Shown piece by piece: positions 17,104 through 25,833 of a stretch of 64,000 nt of DNA (position 1 is its first letter; every line of letters starts with the position of its first letter). The position numbers were made by a program, and so were the translations under genes. Below the pieces are notes generated by a model. It was not told where the DNA came from and did no database searches. It was given only the letters and a program-made list of their open reading frames with translations. The stretch lies in assembly GCA_049317265.1 (NCBI GenBank), contig JBMOIP010000020.1:14532-78531 (forward strand), read 5' to 3'. This stretch comes from CAIVAT01 sp049317265. GTDB lineage: Bacteria; Bacteroidota; Bacteroidia; Bacteroidales; FEN-979.

Positions 17104-19119
17104 TTACTCCCCAACTAAAAGTCTGTTCTCTATCAACCGGTTGTTATACTGCTGCAGGTAAGCCATCAGGAATACCTCCATCTTTTTCTGCACCTCTTTT
17201 TCCCTGTTTATAAGGTTATTGGTTTGCAATGGATCCTTGACAATATTGTACAATGCATTGCTTTTCGTTCCATTGGACTCCAGGTAATATCCGTCTTTCA
17301 TCATCCCATAAAAACCGCTGATATAGTGAATTGAGAAGTGAGGTATATTTTTATCAACAGAAAAGAGATCGCTTCCAAAGGCCAGGTAATTTTTATCATA
17401 TCCAAGGTAGTTCAATACCGTTGGCAGGACATCAGCCTGCTGGGCAATATCTGTCGGCATCCCATGCAAGTCGCTTCCGGGTTTGAAGAAGAGCAGTGGA
17501 ATGGCGTATTGTCCCACATCCGATTGATAATAGGGATAATACCCCTCAGATGTATGGTCGGCCGTGATTACGAAAAGCGTATTTTTAAACCATGGCATAT
17601 GCTGTGCCGTGTGGAAAAATTCGCCGAGTGAATGGTCGGCATACATCACACTTTTCTGGATGGGCAGTTTCCCGGTCCTGAAAATATTGACATATTTTGC
17701 AGGAACATGATAAGGATGGTGGGATGAGAGCGAGAAAAAGGCTGCCGCAAACGGTGGTTTGAACCCGTTGATGGTTTTGGCTGCATACTGAAAAAACTCC
17801 TCATCGCGGATTCCCCACTTCCCGTCGTAATCTTTTTCGTTGTTGTACTCGCTGCGTCCGAAATAGTGGTCGAATCCAACCAGTTTCGTGTATGAATCAA
17901 AGCCCATGGTTCCATTCGTTCCCCCGTGAAAAAAGGCGGTAGTATACCCCAATGGTTTCAGCAAACCGGCAATGCTTGAAAATTTACCTGCTGCATAGGG
18001 CGACTGGATAAACGATTCGTTCATCAGGGAGGGAATGGACGAGAGGACCGCCGGAATGCCCTGGATGGAGGTTTTACCGTTGGCGAATGCATCGAAATAG
18101 AGACCATTCCTGATGAGGGAATCCAGGAATGGTGTAAAGCCCTGGTAACGGCCATTGTCGAGGGAGTGATTGAGAATTCCGATATGTTCACGCGACATGC
18201 TTTCAAGGATGATGACCATCACATTATACTGCTTAAAACCAGCTGAACTTCCCTGGTGAACCGGGGTATACACTTTTGCCAGGTCACTCTCCTTTTTGTA
18301 GGTTTTCATTGGCTGAAGAACCTCCGCATTCAGCGTCCGGGCAATGGAAAATGGCGTATTGAGGAGCAGGGGCAGGTTTTTAGCCGAAGTATAGTTGCCG
18401 GCAGTAACGAGCCCGATGGGGCGGAGTTGCAATCCTCCGCGAATCCCGATTACCGACAATGACATGATAACTGCAAAAAGCACGATGTGAACCATAAAAT
18501 AGGGAACATCAAATCCACTCTTCTTTCCACCCGACGATGTTGCTGAAAAACGGGTCCCCACATAGACCAGGATGGCAATAAAGGCCAGCCATATCACCAG
18601 CACATACCAGAAGTCGTGCAAAAACTGGGGCACCAGTTTATCAAAATCTCCGCCAACACCTACATATTTGAAGATATCGGCCGTTAATCGTTTCAGGGTA
18701 AACCTGAAATAGATGGTATCTCCGAAGTTGGTAAAGAGAGCAAATCCATTGATGAGATAGAAATAGAAATTGGCAACACCCTGAACGATCCGGTTCTCCC
18801 TGAATCTGAAAGGTACTGTATTAATAAAGATAAAGGGAAGGTTAATGATGAGGATGGCTGAAAGGTCGAAGCGGATCCCGATGAAGCAGAGGCGCATCGC
18901 TTCCATGAATCCAAGGTTGGAAAAATAGCCCAGGTTCAGAAGATAAAAAACGATCCGGGATAAGGAGAGAAGTATCAATGCAAGCAACACCCTGAAGAGC
19001 ATCACCACCGTCACATTTCCCTGGAACCACTTTTTCCCTGTTCCTGACCGTGAACCTTTCCTCTTCCCACTGCCCTTGCCTGAACCTGATGCCGGTCGCT
19101 TTCCTGATTTTCTCCGCAT
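17104..19119 (-). CDS. LtaS-like membrane sulfatase/phosphoglycerol transferase
   Basis: The 671-residue protein begins with a very basic cytoplasmic tail (RRKSGKRPASGSGKGSG), then about five membrane segments (about 35-250), and a C-terminal alkaline-phosphatase-superfamily domain outside the membrane. VMVIILESMSREHIG binds the metal; the Thr of NGKTSIQGIPAV is the probable nucleophile; ITADHTSEG completes the site. LTA synthase relatives in Gram-negatives transfer phosphoglycerol or phosphoethanolamine to surface glycans or lipid A. The frame is open to 19158, but the ATG at 19119 starts directly with the basic tail; it begins 47 bp after the exonuclease stop, so the two may form an operon. 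Confidence 0.87.
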   Translation of the reverse strand: MRRKSGKRPASGSGKGSGKRKGSRSGTGKKWFQGNVTVVMLFRVLLALILLSLSRIVFYLLNLGYFSNLGFMEAMRLCFIGIRFDLSAILIINLPFIFINTVPFRFRENRIVQGVANFYFYLINGFALFTNFGDTIYFRFTLKRLTADIFKYVGVGGDFDKLVPQFLHDFWYVLVIWLAFIAILVYVGTRFSATSSGGKKSGFDVPYFMVHIVLFAVIMSLSVIGIRGGLQLRPIGLVTAGNYTSAKNLPLLLNTPFSIARTLNAEVLQPMKTYKKESDLAKVYTPVHQGSSAGFKQYNVMVIILESMSREHIGILNHSLDNGRYQGFTPFLDSLIRNGLYFDAFANGKTSIQGIPAVLSSIPSLMNESFIQSPYAAGKFSSIAGLLKPLGYTTAFFHGGTNGTMGFDSYTKLVGFDHYFGRSEYNNEKDYDGKWGIRDEEFFQYAAKTINGFKPPFAAAFFSLSSHHPYHVPAKYVNIFRTGKLPIQKSVMYADHSLGEFFHTAQHMPWFKNTLFVITADHTSEGYYPYYQSDVGQYAIPLLFFKPGSDLHGMPTDIAQQADVLPTVLNYLGYDKNYLAFGSDLFSVDKNIPHFSIHYISGFYGMMKDGYYLESNGTKSNALYNIVKDPLQTNNLINREKEVQKKMEVFLMAYLQQYNNRLIENRLLVGE

Positions 19120-19166
19120 GAATAACAATTGTGTAATAAAAGTGCAAAAATAAGGCAATAGAACAA

Positions 19167-19709
19167 TTAATGCGAATTTGTTTTAAAAAGCTCAAACCAA
19201 TCCTCAATCTTCCGGTCGGTCATTCTGCATGCCTCCACCACAATTTTACCGGCTGCTACAGAATCCTCGAGGGCATCATGGTGTCTGAATTCAATTCCAA
19301 GATGGTTGGCAACATTGGCAAGGTTGTAACCGCCTTTTGAAAACTGGCTCCAGGTATGACGCACAATCCTTGACGAATCAAGCCACCGGATGCTGAGCGG
19401 ATCGAGATTAAACCTCGCGTAGGCTTTTTTAAACGCGTGAAAGTCGAAAGGAGTATGATGTACCACAATGTTGTCAGAAAGCAATTTCCTCAGAACCGGG
19501 TACACCTCATAAAATGCAGGCGCTCCCTGCACCATATCTTCCGTGATGCCATGAACCCTGACATTGCTCCAGTGAAAAAAATCCTGGGGATCTATGAGTG
19601 ATTCCCAGGTATCTGTCAGCTCACCGTTCACGAACATCCCGATCCCGATCTGGCAGATCGTAGATGAATCGTAATTGGCGGTCTCAACGTCGAGTGATAA
19701 AAATCTCAT
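19167..19709 (-). CDS. DnaQ-like DEDDh 3'-5' exonuclease
   Basis: The 180-residue protein has the Exo I motif FLSLDVETAN (D7, E9), an Exo II region around HTPFDFHAFKKA, and the Exo III motif HHDALEDSVAAG with the His and Asp of the DEDDh class. It is a stand-alone proofreading-type or RNase T-like nuclease; no polymerase domain is attached. It lies upstream of the membrane sulfatase on the minus strand and diverges from the citrate lyase genes. Confidence 0.88.
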   Translation of the reverse strand: MRFLSLDVETANYDSSTICQIGIGMFVNGELTDTWESLIDPQDFFHWSNVRVHGITEDMVQGAPAFYEVYPVLRKLLSDNIVVHHTPFDFHAFKKAYARFNLDPLSIRWLDSSRIVRHTWSQFSKGGYNLANVANHLGIEFRHHDALEDSVAAGKIVVEACRMTDRKIEDWFELFKTNSH

Positions 19710-19787
19710 GGATGCATTTAATTCGCTAAATTAACAATTTGCTTTGCCACCTTGCAACATTTGAAACGATCTTACCCGAAAATTTTC

Positions 19788-19795
19788 TAATTTTG
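19788..19795 (+). promoter_or_regulatory. Possible -7 box for the citrate lyase operon
   Basis: TAATTTTG matches TAnnTTTG, 34 bp before the ATG at 19830. A TTG lies at 19761-19763, 24 bp upstream, slightly longer than the usual spacing. Confidence 0.45.
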
Positions 19796-19829
19796 GCTGT
19801 TTAATTTATAACATTAATGAACTTGTACC

Positions 19830-21050
19830 ATGGGATCAATTGCTACAACAGGTAACAAGGGTAAGGGCGTTCGCTCCGACTGTTTTGTCACCCTTGAACT
19901 TACCGACACGGGCGGAATTCAGCTCCAGGTTGAATCGAAAGTGGCTGTCATGTACGGCGACAGCATCCGGAAAGAGGCCCTCGAAATTCTTGAATTTTTC
20001 GGAATAAAAAATGCATGTGTAAAAATTGAGGATTCGGGCGCTATTTCGCTGGTCATTGCTGCACGGCTTGAAGCCGCCATTAAAAAACTCATCACATCCG
20101 AAAAAAACTGGTTACCAGCCATGTTGGAGGAGAACCGCTATTCCACCACCAAAGACCGGAACAGGTTTTCACGGCTATACCTTCCGGGGAACTCTCCAAG
20201 CCTGATGATCAATGCCGGAATTCACAAGCCCGACGGGATTATCCTCGACCTCGAAGATGCCGTGGCTCCCGATAAAAAGGATGAAGCCAGGTTCCTGGTG
20301 CGCAATGCGCTTTGCGGGATCGATTTTTACGGCGCAGAGCGAATGGTCCGGATCAACCAGGGTGAACGTGGAATCGAAGATCTCAACTATATCATTCCAT
20401 ACAATGTTAACCTGATCCTCCTGCCCAAATGTGAAAAGCCTGAGCAGTTGATGGCAGTGAATGATCAGATCAGGAAAATCCAGGAGAAACACCACCTTAC
20501 AAATCCCGTCTGGATCATGCCCATCATCGAAAGCGCCCTGGGCGTGATCAACGCTTACCCGATTGCGTGTTGCACCGACACGACGGTTGCCATGGCCATC
20601 GGCCTGGAGGATTACACTGCCGACCTGGGAACCCGGCGGACTGCAGAGGGCACCGAATCGTTCTTCGCCCGGAGCATGGTTGTTAACGCTGCCCGCGCTG
20701 CCGGCATCCAGCCGATCGATTCTGTATTTTCCGATGTTGGTGACATGGAGGGCCTCCATCAGAATGTGCTCCGCTCAAAAGCCCTTGGCTTTGATGGCAT
20801 GGGTTGCATCCATCCCCGCCAGATCATAGTAATTCATGAGTCGTTTGCCCCTACCGCCGAGGAGATTGAAAAAGCAAAAAAAATCGTCTTTGCATTCCAT
20901 AAGGCCCAGGAGCTGGGACTTGGCGTAGTTGCCCTTGGCACGAAAATGATCGATCCGCCGGTGGTGAAAAGGGCGCTGAATACCATCAATCTTGCATTAA
21001 AAATGAACAAACTTGCTGAAAACTGGAGGGAATTGTATGAGCAAATCTGA
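19830..21050 (+). CDS. citE: Citrate lyase gamma-beta fusion (CitD-CitE)
   Basis: One 406-residue frame joins two normally separate subunits. Residues 1 to about 97 look like the acyl carrier subunit CitD: Ser16 in GVRSDCFV is the likely site for the phosphoribosyl-dephospho-CoA arm, and the stretches VMYGDSIRKEALEILEFFGI and ARLEAAIKKL follow the CitD pattern. Residues 125-406 are CitE, the citryl-ACP lyase, with LYLPGNSP, ILDLEDAVAP, VRINQ, LLPKCEKPEQL, PIIESALGV and AIGLEDYTADLG. Citrate lyase splits citrate to acetate and oxaloacetate. The next gene, citF, overlaps by 14 bp. The activation genes citC, citX and citG are not in the window. A related acyl lyase remains possible. Confidence 0.85.
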   Translation: MGSIATTGNKGKGVRSDCFVTLELTDTGGIQLQVESKVAVMYGDSIRKEALEILEFFGIKNACVKIEDSGAISLVIAARLEAAIKKLITSEKNWLPAMLEENRYSTTKDRNRFSRLYLPGNSPSLMINAGIHKPDGIILDLEDAVAPDKKDEARFLVRNALCGIDFYGAERMVRINQGERGIEDLNYIIPYNVNLILLPKCEKPEQLMAVNDQIRKIQEKHHLTNPVWIMPIIESALGVINAYPIACCTDTTVAMAIGLEDYTADLGTRRTAEGTESFFARSMVVNAARAAGIQPIDSVFSDVGDMEGLHQNVLRSKALGFDGMGCIHPRQIIVIHESFAPTAEEIEKAKKIVFAFHKAQELGLGVVALGTKMIDPPVVKRALNTINLALKMNKLAENWRELYEQI

Positions 21051-22599
21051 TAAACTTGTCACCAATGCTGCCGGCCGCATCGTGCCAACCATCGTCAACG
21101 GCAAACCGGCCGTGCCTTATATGGGTGTTGGAAAATATAAACCAGAAGGATTCCGCGCTGCGCCTAAAATTTCGAGCTGCGCCGATTTTCCCGAGGATGG
21201 AAATAAAGTCATCGCCAACCTGAAGGAGGCGCTGATGAAAGCCGGGTTACGTGACGGGATGACCATCTCCACCCATCACCACTTCCGTAATGGCGACCTT
21301 GTGGCCACCCAGATCTTCGACATCGCTCATGAACTGGGCATCAAAGACCTTATGTGGTATCCTTCGGCTTCATTTCCCTGCCACGAACCAATGACCAAAT
21401 ACCTCGAAGACGGCACCATCAACCACATCGAAGGCAGTATGAACGGCGCCCTGGGAAGGTTTACCTCCGACGGGAAGATGAAAGGTCTCGGCGTTCTCCG
21501 GTCCCACGGTGGCCGGTACCAGGCTGTTCAGGATGGTGAAGTGCACATCGACATTGCAGTAATTGCAGCCCCGACAGCTGACCAGTTTGGCGATGCCAAC
21601 GGGGTGAACGGCCCTGCAGCCTGCGGGCCACTCGGATTTGCACTGGCCGATTCACAGTATGCCGATAAAGTCATTGTAGTGACCGATAATCTTGTTCCTT
21701 TCCCTTGCCTGCCCTGGCAGATCAATGGAAACTATGTTGATTATGTGGTGGTGATGGACAAGATCGGAATTCCCGAGAAGATCGTGAGCGGTACCACGGA
21801 GATCACCAAAAGTCCGGACCGTTTGCTTTTGGCTGAATGGTCGGCGAAATTCTGCGATGAGGCAGGACTTATCTACGACGGTTTCTCCTTCCAGGCAGGC
21901 GCCGGCGGCACGGCCCTATCCATTGGAATCTATTTCTCTGAAATCCTGCGGGCACGGAAATGGAAAGCACGGTTTGCCCGTGGAGGCAGCAACAAATACC
22001 TGGTCAAAATGCTCGAAGAGGGCCTTGTTGAGTATATCCTCGACGGGCAGACCTTTGACCTTGACGGAGTCCGTTCCATGCGCGACAACCCCCATCATAC
22101 CTGGACAAGTCCGTTTACAAGCTACAACTACCACGGCAAAGGCAACTTTTCTTCGTTGGTGGATATCGTCATTCTTGGCGCTACCGAAGTGGATGTGAAT
22201 TTCAATGCCAACGTGGTGACCCATTCCGATGGATACCTGCTGCACGGCATCGGTGGCTGGCAGAATACACTCTTTGGAAAATGTGTCATCCTGCCCATTC
22301 CGCTATTCCGCGACCGCATGCCAGTGATCCGCGACGAGGTGACAACCATCTGTGGCCCTGGTGAACTGATCGATGTCATCGTAACCGAACGGGGCATTGC
22401 CATCAACCCCCTCCGTACCGACCTGATCGAAAAGATGAAAAACTCCTTGCTGCCCATTAAAACCATTGAAGAGCTCAAGGCGGAAGGCGAGAAGATCTGC
22501 GGCGTTCCAGCCAAACCTAAATTTACGGATGAACCGGTTGCTGTAGTGAAATGGGTCGACGGAACAATACTTGATACGATCTGGAAAGTCCAATCGTAA
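21037..22599 (+). CDS. citF: Citrate lyase alpha subunit (citrate CoA-transferase)
   Basis: The 520-residue protein matches CitF, which moves the acyl carrier from acetyl-ACP to citrate. Visible features are the N-terminal VPYMGVGKYKPEG, the HHHFRNGD segment, GPAACGPLGFALADSQYADKV..., SFQAGAGGTALSIGIYF and the late NVVTHSDGYLLHGIGGWQ. It starts at an ATG that overlaps the end of the CitD-CitE gene by 14 bp, showing translational coupling; the longer frame from 21013 would overlap more and adds residues that look unlike CitF. Its stop codon lies inside an AATCGT repeat. Confidence 0.92.
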   Translation: MSKSDKLVTNAAGRIVPTIVNGKPAVPYMGVGKYKPEGFRAAPKISSCADFPEDGNKVIANLKEALMKAGLRDGMTISTHHHFRNGDLVATQIFDIAHELGIKDLMWYPSASFPCHEPMTKYLEDGTINHIEGSMNGALGRFTSDGKMKGLGVLRSHGGRYQAVQDGEVHIDIAVIAAPTADQFGDANGVNGPAACGPLGFALADSQYADKVIVVTDNLVPFPCLPWQINGNYVDYVVVMDKIGIPEKIVSGTTEITKSPDRLLLAEWSAKFCDEAGLIYDGFSFQAGAGGTALSIGIYFSEILRARKWKARFARGGSNKYLVKMLEEGLVEYILDGQTFDLDGVRSMRDNPHHTWTSPFTSYNYHGKGNFSSLVDIVILGATEVDVNFNANVVTHSDGYLLHGIGGWQNTLFGKCVILPIPLFRDRMPVIRDEVTTICGPGELIDVIVTERGIAINPLRTDLIEKMKNSLLPIKTIEELKAEGEKICGVPAKPKFTDEPVAVVKWVDGTILDTIWKVQS

Positions 22600-22646
22600 A
22601 TCGTAAATCGTCCAATCGTCAATCGTCAATCGTCTAATCGTAAATC
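22590..22646. repeat. AATCGT heptamer tract between citF and recQ
   Basis: About seven units of AATCGTA/AATCGTC fill the gap. The tract supplies both the citF stop codon (22597-22599) and the in-frame TAA (22641-22643) just before the recQ start. Confidence 0.85.
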
Positions 22647-22649
22647 CCC

Positions 22650-24551
22650 TTGACTCCCCACCAAATTCTCCTGAAATACTGGGGTTTCTCCTCGTTTCGC
22701 CCATTGCAGGAGGAGATCATCCAGTCGGTGCTTGAGGGGAAAGATACCCTCGCGCTATTACCGACGGGGGGAGGCAAATCTCTCTGTTTCCAGGTTCCCG
22801 CGATGGTGATGGAGGGAGTTTGCGTGGTGGTCTCCCCGCTCATTGCGCTGATGAAGGACCAGGTTGACAACCTGAAAAGACGGGGCATCCCGGCTGCGGC
22901 CCTTCATTCGGGCATGCATTCGGGTGAGATTCGGATCATTCTCGACAACTGCCGTTTTGGAAAGATCAAGTTGCTCTATGTTTCCCCCGAACGGCTTGCC
23001 ACGGACACCCTGCGCGAAGCAATGAAACGCATGCATGTCAACCTGCTGGCAATTGATGAGGCACACTGTGTGTCTCAATGGGGATACGATTTCCGGCCAC
23101 CCTACCTCAGGATAGCTGCTGCAAGGCAATTTCTCCCGGGCATCCCGGTGATGGCGCTTACGGCCACAGCCACACCGAAAGTGGTGAAGGATATCCAGCA
23201 AAAACTGGAGTTCAGGGCAGAGAATCTCTTTCAGAAAAGTTTTGAACGCAAAAACCTCACCTACCTGGTGCTGAAAGAGGAGGATAAACTCAAGCGCCTG
23301 GTGAAGATCCTCACCAAAGTCAAGGGTTCCGGCATTGTGTATGTTCGGAATCGCAGGAATACCAAGGAGATTGCTGAATACTTGCAAAAAAACAAGATCA
23401 GCGCTGATTTTTATCATGCCGGCCTGGATCCATCTACACGCGACAAGCGTCAATCGGCCTGGATCAGCGAGGAGCGGCGTATCATTGTTTCTACCAACGC
23501 CTTCGGTATGGGAATCGACAAACCGAATGTTCGGGTGGTGGTACATCTCGATCTTCCCGACAGCATTGAGGCCTATTTCCAGGAAGCGGGGCGCGGTGGC
23601 CGAGATGAAAAAAGAGCCTATGCTGTTTTGCTTTACGAAAATGCTGACATTCTCGATTCCCGTCACAACCTCGCCCTCTCCTACCCGCCGCTAAAAACCA
23701 TCAGGGATGTCTACCAGGCTCTTGGCAACTATTTTCAGCTTCCGGTAGGATTGGGAAAAGACCTTACCTGCGATTTTGACCTGTCAGCCTTCGCAGAGCA
23801 GTATAATTTTCCCCCTGTAACTGTTTTCAACTGCCTGAAATTTCTTGAAAAAGAGGGGTTTGTCATGATGACCGAGGGGCTGCACCATCCATCCAGGGTG
23901 TTCATCAAGGCACAAAAAGAGGAACTCTACCGTTTCCAGGTTGAACACGCTCAATTTGATCAGTTTATCAAAACCATGCTGCGGTCGTACAGTGGGATTC
24001 TTTCTGATTATATAATTTTCAGTGAAGCCGAACTTGGCAGGAGATGCAACCTGAGCACGGTGCAGGTAGTGGCCAACCTGAACCGGCTCGCCCAGATGCA
24101 GCTGATTGACTATATCCCGCAAACAGAAAAACCACAGGTCATCTATTTGCAGGAACGGCTCGACTCCCGCAACCTGACCATCTCACCCGAACATTACAAA
24201 GACCGCCATGCTGACGCGGAAAAAAGGATGGAAACCATGATTGGTTATGCATCCGAAACCAACAGGTGCCGCAGCCAGTCGCTGCTTGCCTATTTTGGCG
24301 AAGGCAACACCAAACGGTGCGGCAAGTGTGATGTATGCATCGAACGCAATAAAATAAGCCTGAACGAGATGGAGTTTGATAACATCGTAAATCTCATCAA
24401 GCCAGTACTTAAAGAAAAATCGTGCACCCTGGAAGAACTGGTTGCATTCGCAAGTCCGACCGGTGAAGAAAAGGTCATCCGTGCGGTTCAATGGCTTGTT
24501 GACAATGAAAAGATCAGGGTTGACAAGGAGCGTAGGTACCGTTGGGAGTAA
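22650..24551 (+). CDS. recQ: ATP-dependent DNA helicase RecQ
   Basis: The 633-residue protein has a RecQ helicase core: FRPLQEEII, Walker A LPTGGGKS (38-44), DEAHCVSQWGYDFRP, TATATPKV, and the second domain with VSTNAFGMGIDKPNVR and QEAGRGGRD. A zinc-binding set of cysteines (CRSQSLLAYFGE and RCGKCDVC, near 535-560) and a winged-helix follow. No full HRDC domain is clear; the end instead has a small domain finishing RRYRWE. RecQ unwinds DNA in recombination repair. A TAA lies two codons upstream in frame, so the TTG at 22650 is the first possible start and gives the normal N-terminus. Confidence 0.95.
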   Translation: MTPHQILLKYWGFSSFRPLQEEIIQSVLEGKDTLALLPTGGGKSLCFQVPAMVMEGVCVVVSPLIALMKDQVDNLKRRGIPAAALHSGMHSGEIRIILDNCRFGKIKLLYVSPERLATDTLREAMKRMHVNLLAIDEAHCVSQWGYDFRPPYLRIAAARQFLPGIPVMALTATATPKVVKDIQQKLEFRAENLFQKSFERKNLTYLVLKEEDKLKRLVKILTKVKGSGIVYVRNRRNTKEIAEYLQKNKISADFYHAGLDPSTRDKRQSAWISEERRIIVSTNAFGMGIDKPNVRVVVHLDLPDSIEAYFQEAGRGGRDEKRAYAVLLYENADILDSRHNLALSYPPLKTIRDVYQALGNYFQLPVGLGKDLTCDFDLSAFAEQYNFPPVTVFNCLKFLEKEGFVMMTEGLHHPSRVFIKAQKEELYRFQVEHAQFDQFIKTMLRSYSGILSDYIIFSEAELGRRCNLSTVQVVANLNRLAQMQLIDYIPQTEKPQVIYLQERLDSRNLTISPEHYKDRHADAEKRMETMIGYASETNRCRSQSLLAYFGEGNTKRCGKCDVCIERNKISLNEMEFDNIVNLIKPVLKEKSCTLEELVAFASPTGEEKVIRAVQWLVDNEKIRVDKERRYRWE

Positions 24552-24555
24552 TGGT

Positions 24556-24640
24556 ACCATGTGAAATGTGAAATGTGAAATCTGAAATCTGAAATGTGAA
24601 ATCTGAAATTTGAAATCTGAAATTTGAAATTTGAAATCGT
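24556..24640. repeat. GAAATTT/GAAATGT heptamer tract
   Basis: About eleven 7-bp units (TGAAATG, TGAAATC, TGAAATT) lie between recQ and the methyltransferase. The end runs into AAATCGT, the word of the other heptamer family. Confidence 0.85.
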
Positions 24641-24648
24641 ACAGCCCT

Positions 24649-25467
24649 ATGTCTTCTTCAAACAATATAATCACCTACGACGATCTTCCACTTTGGTCGG
24701 CACCTTTTGGACTTACCCTGCTGGAAACAGTGAGGATGAAAACCCTGATGAATGTGCTCGACATCGGCAGCGGAAGCGGTTTTCCCATGCTGGAGCTCGC
24801 CGAGCGTATGGGGAAAAAGTGTATGGTTTACGGACTGGATCCCTCTGAGGAGGCCATCCGGATGATCACGGCAAAAAAGGAGGCCAGGGGCATCGTGTTT
24901 GCAAAGATCGTGAAGGGCATCGCCGAAGAGATTCCGTTCCCGGATCAGTATTTCGGGCTGATTGTCTCGAACAATGGGTTGAACAATGTTTCGGACCAGG
25001 CCAAAGCGCTTGCAGAATGTTTTCGTGTTGCCGAGGAGGAGGCACAACTGGTGCTTACCATGAACCTGCCGCACACGATGACCGAATTTTATGAAGTATT
25101 CGCCGAAACCCTGGAGCAGTTGGGCTTGCACGATGAGGTTACAAAGATGCATGAACATATCCATTTCAAACGTAAAACGGTGGAATACCTGAAGGATCTC
25201 ATCCTTGGCGCCGGTTTTGAAATCAACACCATCAACGTGGATGGATTCAAAATGAGATACAATGATGGTACTGCCTTTATGAATCACTCCTTTATCCGCG
25301 GTGCCTTCATGGATTCGTGGAAAGCGATTTTGCCGGAAACCATGGTGATACGTGTTTTCGCTGACATTGAACAACGTCTGAACCAAATTGCACTTGATAA
25401 GGGAGAACTGGTGATGTCGATCCCTTACGTGTGTTTCGATGCTGTAAAACCCAAACAAACAGTCTGA
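24649..25467 (+). CDS. SAM-dependent methyltransferase
   Basis: The 272-residue protein is a class I methyltransferase of the Methyltransf_11 type. Motif I is VLDIGSGSGFPMLELA (about 35-50), the acidic end of strand 2 is YGLDPS, and EIPFPDQYFGLIVSNNGLNNVSD covers motifs II-III. The substrate is unknown; the C-terminal part (HFKRKTVEYLKDLILGAGFE) is a common small-molecule methyltransferase pattern. The frame opens at a TTG at 24631 within the repeat, but the ATG at 24649 is preferred. It precedes the septoil-knot candidate by 18 bp. Confidence 0.85.
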   Translation: MSSSNNIITYDDLPLWSAPFGLTLLETVRMKTLMNVLDIGSGSGFPMLELAERMGKKCMVYGLDPSEEAIRMITAKKEARGIVFAKIVKGIAEEIPFPDQYFGLIVSNNGLNNVSDQAKALAECFRVAEEEAQLVLTMNLPHTMTEFYEVFAETLEQLGLHDEVTKMHEHIHFKRKTVEYLKDLILGAGFEINTINVDGFKMRYNDGTAFMNHSFIRGAFMDSWKAILPETMVIRVFADIEQRLNQIALDKGELVMSIPYVCFDAVKPKQTV

Positions 25468-25485
25468 CGCTTAATTTCAACGTAT

Positions 25486-25797
25486 ATGGTCTCAACTATC
25501 ATGATGCTCCTGTTAATGCTGATGCCGGCTTTTCAGGATAAACCAGTCGACAAGCACTGCGAATGCAAAGGGTTCAAACTTTACGGCAAGATTAAAATTG
25601 TGAATGATTTCCCCGATTTAAAAGTTAAAATCGTGGACAATTTCCCCGATCTCAACGTCCAGGTGGTGGAAAATTTCCCTGATCAATGCGGAAAATGGAA
25701 ATTTGTCACCGACTTCCCCGACCTCAAAATCAAATTCGTCGACAACTTCCCCGATCTCAAAATCAAATTTGTCGACAACTTCCCCGGCAAACCCTAA
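25486..25797 (+). CDS. Small exported repeat protein, candidate 7(1) septoil knot domain
   Basis: The 103-residue product has an N-terminal hydrophobic signal (about 1-17) and then six copies of an 11-13-residue unit of the form KIKxVDNFPDL. The units end in FPD (FPG in the last), and the fourth contains an inserted Cys-Gly (QCGKWKFVTDFPD). HCECKG precedes the first unit. This pattern agrees with what I recall of proteins annotated as 7(1) septoil knot domain (Pfam Septknot), small Bacteroidota proteins predicted to form a deep 7_1 knot. The assignment rests on memory, not a search. The last two units are nearly identical at DNA level. It follows the methyltransferase by 18 bp and its stop falls at the next repeat tract. 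Confidence 0.7.
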   Translation: MVSTIMMLLLMLMPAFQDKPVDKHCECKGFKLYGKIKIVNDFPDLKVKIVDNFPDLNVQVVENFPDQCGKWKFVTDFPDLKIKFVDNFPDLKIKFVDNFPGKP

Positions 25798-25833
25798 ATC
25801 GTCAATCGTAAATCGTCCAATCGTAAATAGTCA
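25795..25833. repeat. AATCGT heptamer tract
   Basis: Five or six AATCGTC/AATCGTA units begin at the stop codon of the septoil-knot candidate and end at the start codon of the 3-methyladenine glycosylase. Confidence 0.85.
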
